From: an uncultured Kiloniellales bacterium
GTDB lineage: Bacteria; Pseudomonadota; Alphaproteobacteria; Kiloniellales; JAKSDN01
DNA length: 6,531 nt
Assembly (NCBI GenBank): GCA_937974415.1
Contig: CALJXB010000390.1
Span: forward strand, 1-6,531
Direction of reading: 5' to 3'
Part shown: positions 5,085 to 6,531 of the stretch, piece by piece
Position numbering within the stretch: position 1 is the stretch's first letter
Layout of the letters: each line of letters begins with the position of its first letter
Position numbers and translations under genes: made by a program
The notes under the pieces: generated by a model
Database searches by the model: none
Seen by the model: only the letters and a program-made list of their open reading frames with translations
Told to the model about the DNA's origin: nothing

Positions 5085-6004
5085 GCGAACCCGGCGACAG
5101 CGGTGTTGCTGCGTCGCGTTGCGGTTTCGCGGCGCTGCTCGGCGCCCCCAATGCCGGCAAGTCGACCCTGGTGAACGCCCTGGTCGGCGCCAAGGTCTCC
5201 ATCGTCACACGCAAGGTTCAGACCACCCGGGCGCGGCTGCGCGGCATCGCCGTCGCGGGCGCCAGCCAGATCGTCTTGGTCGATACGCCGGGCATCTTCG
5301 CGCCCAAGCGGCGGCTCGAACGGGCCATGGTCGCCGCGGCCTGGTCGGGCGCGCGGGACGCCGACGTGATCGCGCTGGTCTTCGATGCCGGCCGCAAGGG
5401 GATCGATGCCGACAGCCGGCTCATCATCGACGGCCTGAAGGACCTTGGCCGTCGGGCCGTCCTGCTGCTCAACAAGGTCGACGCGGTCAAGCGCCCGCGC
5501 TTGCTGGAACTGGCCGCCACCTTCGAAGCCGAAGGCCTGTTCGACCGCACCTTCATGATCTCCGCGCTGACCGGCGACGGGGTCGACGATCTCCGCGCCT
5601 TTCTGGCCGCCGCCATGCCGGAAGGGCCCTGGCATTATCCCGAGGACCAGCTCTCGGACCTGCCGCTCAGGCTCATGGCGGCCGAGACGACCCGGGAGAA
5701 GCTGTTTCAAAGGCTCCATCAGGAGCTGCCCTACGCGCTTACCGTGGAGACCGAGCGCTGGCAGGACTTCGAGGACGGTAGCGCCAAGATCGAGCAGACC
5801 ATCTATGTCCAGCGGGACACGCAAAAGGCCATCGTTCTAGGGAAATCAGGCATTAATATTAAGCAGATACGGTCAGAATCTCAGAAAGAGCTTGAGGAGT
5901 TGTTGGGACGCAAGGTGCACCTCTTCCTGTTCGTGAAGGTGCGCCGGAACTGGATCGAGGATCCGGAGCGCTACCGTCACTGGGGCCTGGACTACGAGGC
6001 CTGA
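5081..6004 (+). CDS. era: GTPase Era
   Basis: Era is an essential-type GTPase that binds the 3' end of 16S rRNA and assists 30S subunit assembly, partly at the membrane. All G motifs are present: G1 G21-A-P-N-A-G-K-S-T29, the switch region with VQTTRARL, G3 D68-T-P-G71, G4 N131-K-V-D134 and G5 S161-A-L. The C-terminal KH domain is recognised from KIEQTIYVQRDTQKAIVLG, the G254-K-S-G257 loop, and the end KVHLFLFVKVRRNWIEDPERY. At 307 aa it is full length. It starts inside the rnc stop (ATGA) without a strong ribosome site of its own and ends one base before recO, so expression is probably linked to both. Odd feature: the KH-domain stretch 5831-5890 is only 23/60 G+C and uses codons (CTA, ATA, TCA, AAA, ATT) that are avoided elsewhere in the gene. 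Confidence 0.97.
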   Translation: MSEPGDSGVAASRCGFAALLGAPNAGKSTLVNALVGAKVSIVTRKVQTTRARLRGIAVAGASQIVLVDTPGIFAPKRRLERAMVAAAWSGARDADVIALVFDAGRKGIDADSRLIIDGLKDLGRRAVLLLNKVDAVKRPRLLELAATFEAEGLFDRTFMISALTGDGVDDLRAFLAAAMPEGPWHYPEDQLSDLPLRLMAAETTREKLFQRLHQELPYALTVETERWQDFEDGSAKIEQTIYVQRDTQKAIVLGKSGINIKQIRSESQKELEELLGRKVHLFLFVKVRRNWIEDPERYRHWGLDYEA

Positions 6005-6005
6005 A

Positions 6006-6531
6006 ATGGAGTGGCTTGACGAGGCGATCGTTCTTTCGGCCCGACCACACGGCGAGACCTCGGCCGTGGTCATCCTCTTGACCGAGCACCACGGGCGCCA
6101 CGCCGGTTTGGTGCGCGGCGGGCAGAACTCGAAAAGCCGGGCAGTCTACCAGCCCGGCAACCGAGTACGGGCCCAGTGGCGCGCGCGCCTCGCCGACCAT
6201 CTCGGCAGCTTCACCTGCGAGCCGCTGGCCAGTCACGCCGCGCGGCTGTTCGACGAAGCGGACCGCTTGACGGCCCTGTCGGCGGCAGCCGCCGTGAGCG
6301 AGCGCGCCTTGCCGGAGCGCGAGCCGCACCCGGCCTGCTTCCACGGCTTCCTGGCGCTGCTCGAAGCCATGGAGGGCGACCACTGGGCCGAGGCCTACGT
6401 GCGCTGGGAGTTGGCGCTCCTGGCCGAGCTGGGCTTCGGACTCGACCTCACCCGCTGCGCCGCCGGCGGCGACAACGACCAGCTCGCCTATATCAGCCCG
6501 CGCACCGGCCGCGCCGTTTCGCTCGCCGCCG
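6006..6531 (+). CDS. recO: DNA repair protein RecO (5' part; truncated by window end)
   Basis: RecO works with RecR, and in many bacteria RecF, to load RecA onto SSB-coated single-stranded DNA during gap repair. The visible 175 codons begin MEWLDEAIVLSARPHGETSA, the typical start of the N-terminal OB-fold domain, with RHAGLVRGGQ (31-40), YQPGNRVRAQWRARLADHLG (48-67) and, in the helical C-terminal part, YVRWELALLAELGFGLDL (131-148) and AYISPRTGRAVS (161-172). These are characteristic of alphaproteobacterial RecO. Family members are about 240-250 aa, so roughly the last 70 residues lie outside the window. ATG 6006 follows the era TGA by one base, and GAGG at 5996-5999 sits six bases upstream, a good ribosome site embedded in the end of era. 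There is no frameshift or stop in the visible part. Confidence 0.94.
   Translation, partial: MEWLDEAIVLSARPHGETSAVVILLTEHHGRHAGLVRGGQNSKSRAVYQPGNRVRAQWRARLADHLGSFTCEPLASHAARLFDEADRLTALSAAAAVSERALPEREPHPACFHGFLALLEAMEGDHWAEAYVRWELALLAELGFGLDLTRCAAGGDNDQLAYISPRTGRAVSLAA

Noticed and set aside
3459..5824. Two long - strand frames (3459-4994 and 4904-5824) antisense to lepB, rnc and era
   Set aside because: These are shadows of G+C-rich genes on the + strand; the sense genes have complete, intact family motifs. The second frame stops just before the A+T-rich era patch, where CTA and TCA codons appear.

Overview
The window is a chromosomal housekeeping segment from a G+C-rich bacterium, almost certainly an alphaproteobacterium of the Rhodospirillales/Kiloniellales type. 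This rests on the gene order rsh – DUF2062 – acpS – lepB – rnc – era – recO, all on the + strand, and on the protein character: a single bifunctional Rel/SpoT enzyme with an RFKD motif, a LepB with one N-terminal anchor, and a RecO of alphaproteobacterial style. There are no RNA genes, CRISPR arrays, insertion sequences or phage genes.

Layout. Positions 1-107 hold the 3' end of an unidentified upstream gene whose stop overlaps the start of the next gene (ATGA). Positions 104-2254 encode the (p)ppGpp synthetase/hydrolase. The 112-bp gap after it holds a weak hairpin followed by a T-run and a striking 20-bp-period tandem direct repeat. Positions 2367-2948 encode a DUF2062 membrane protein. The 131 bp between DUF2062 and acpS would normally hold pdxJ in related genomes. 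Here it carries only a 28-codon ORF with a good Shine-Dalgarno sequence, and its translation resembles the first ~25 residues of PdxJ, so it is probably a pdxJ remnant. Then follow acpS (3080-3502), lepB (about 3537-4274), rnc (4320-5084), era (5081-6004, ATGA overlap with rnc) and recO (from 6006, cut by the window end).

How the genes work together. The block joins stringent-response control (Rsh), activation of acyl carrier protein (AcpS), protein export (LepB), rRNA/mRNA processing and 30S maturation (RNase III and Era) and recombinational repair (RecO). Overlapping or nearly abutting ends at upstream gene/rsh, rnc/era and era/recO suggest translational coupling. The rsh–DUF2062 gap is the only place that looks like a regulatory boundary.

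No undescribed multi-gene system is visible; this is ordinary core genome. The items worth a second look are the apparent pdxJ decay, the tandem repeat in front of DUF2062, an A+T-rich, codon-atypical patch inside the era KH domain, and a strong inverted repeat in acpS.
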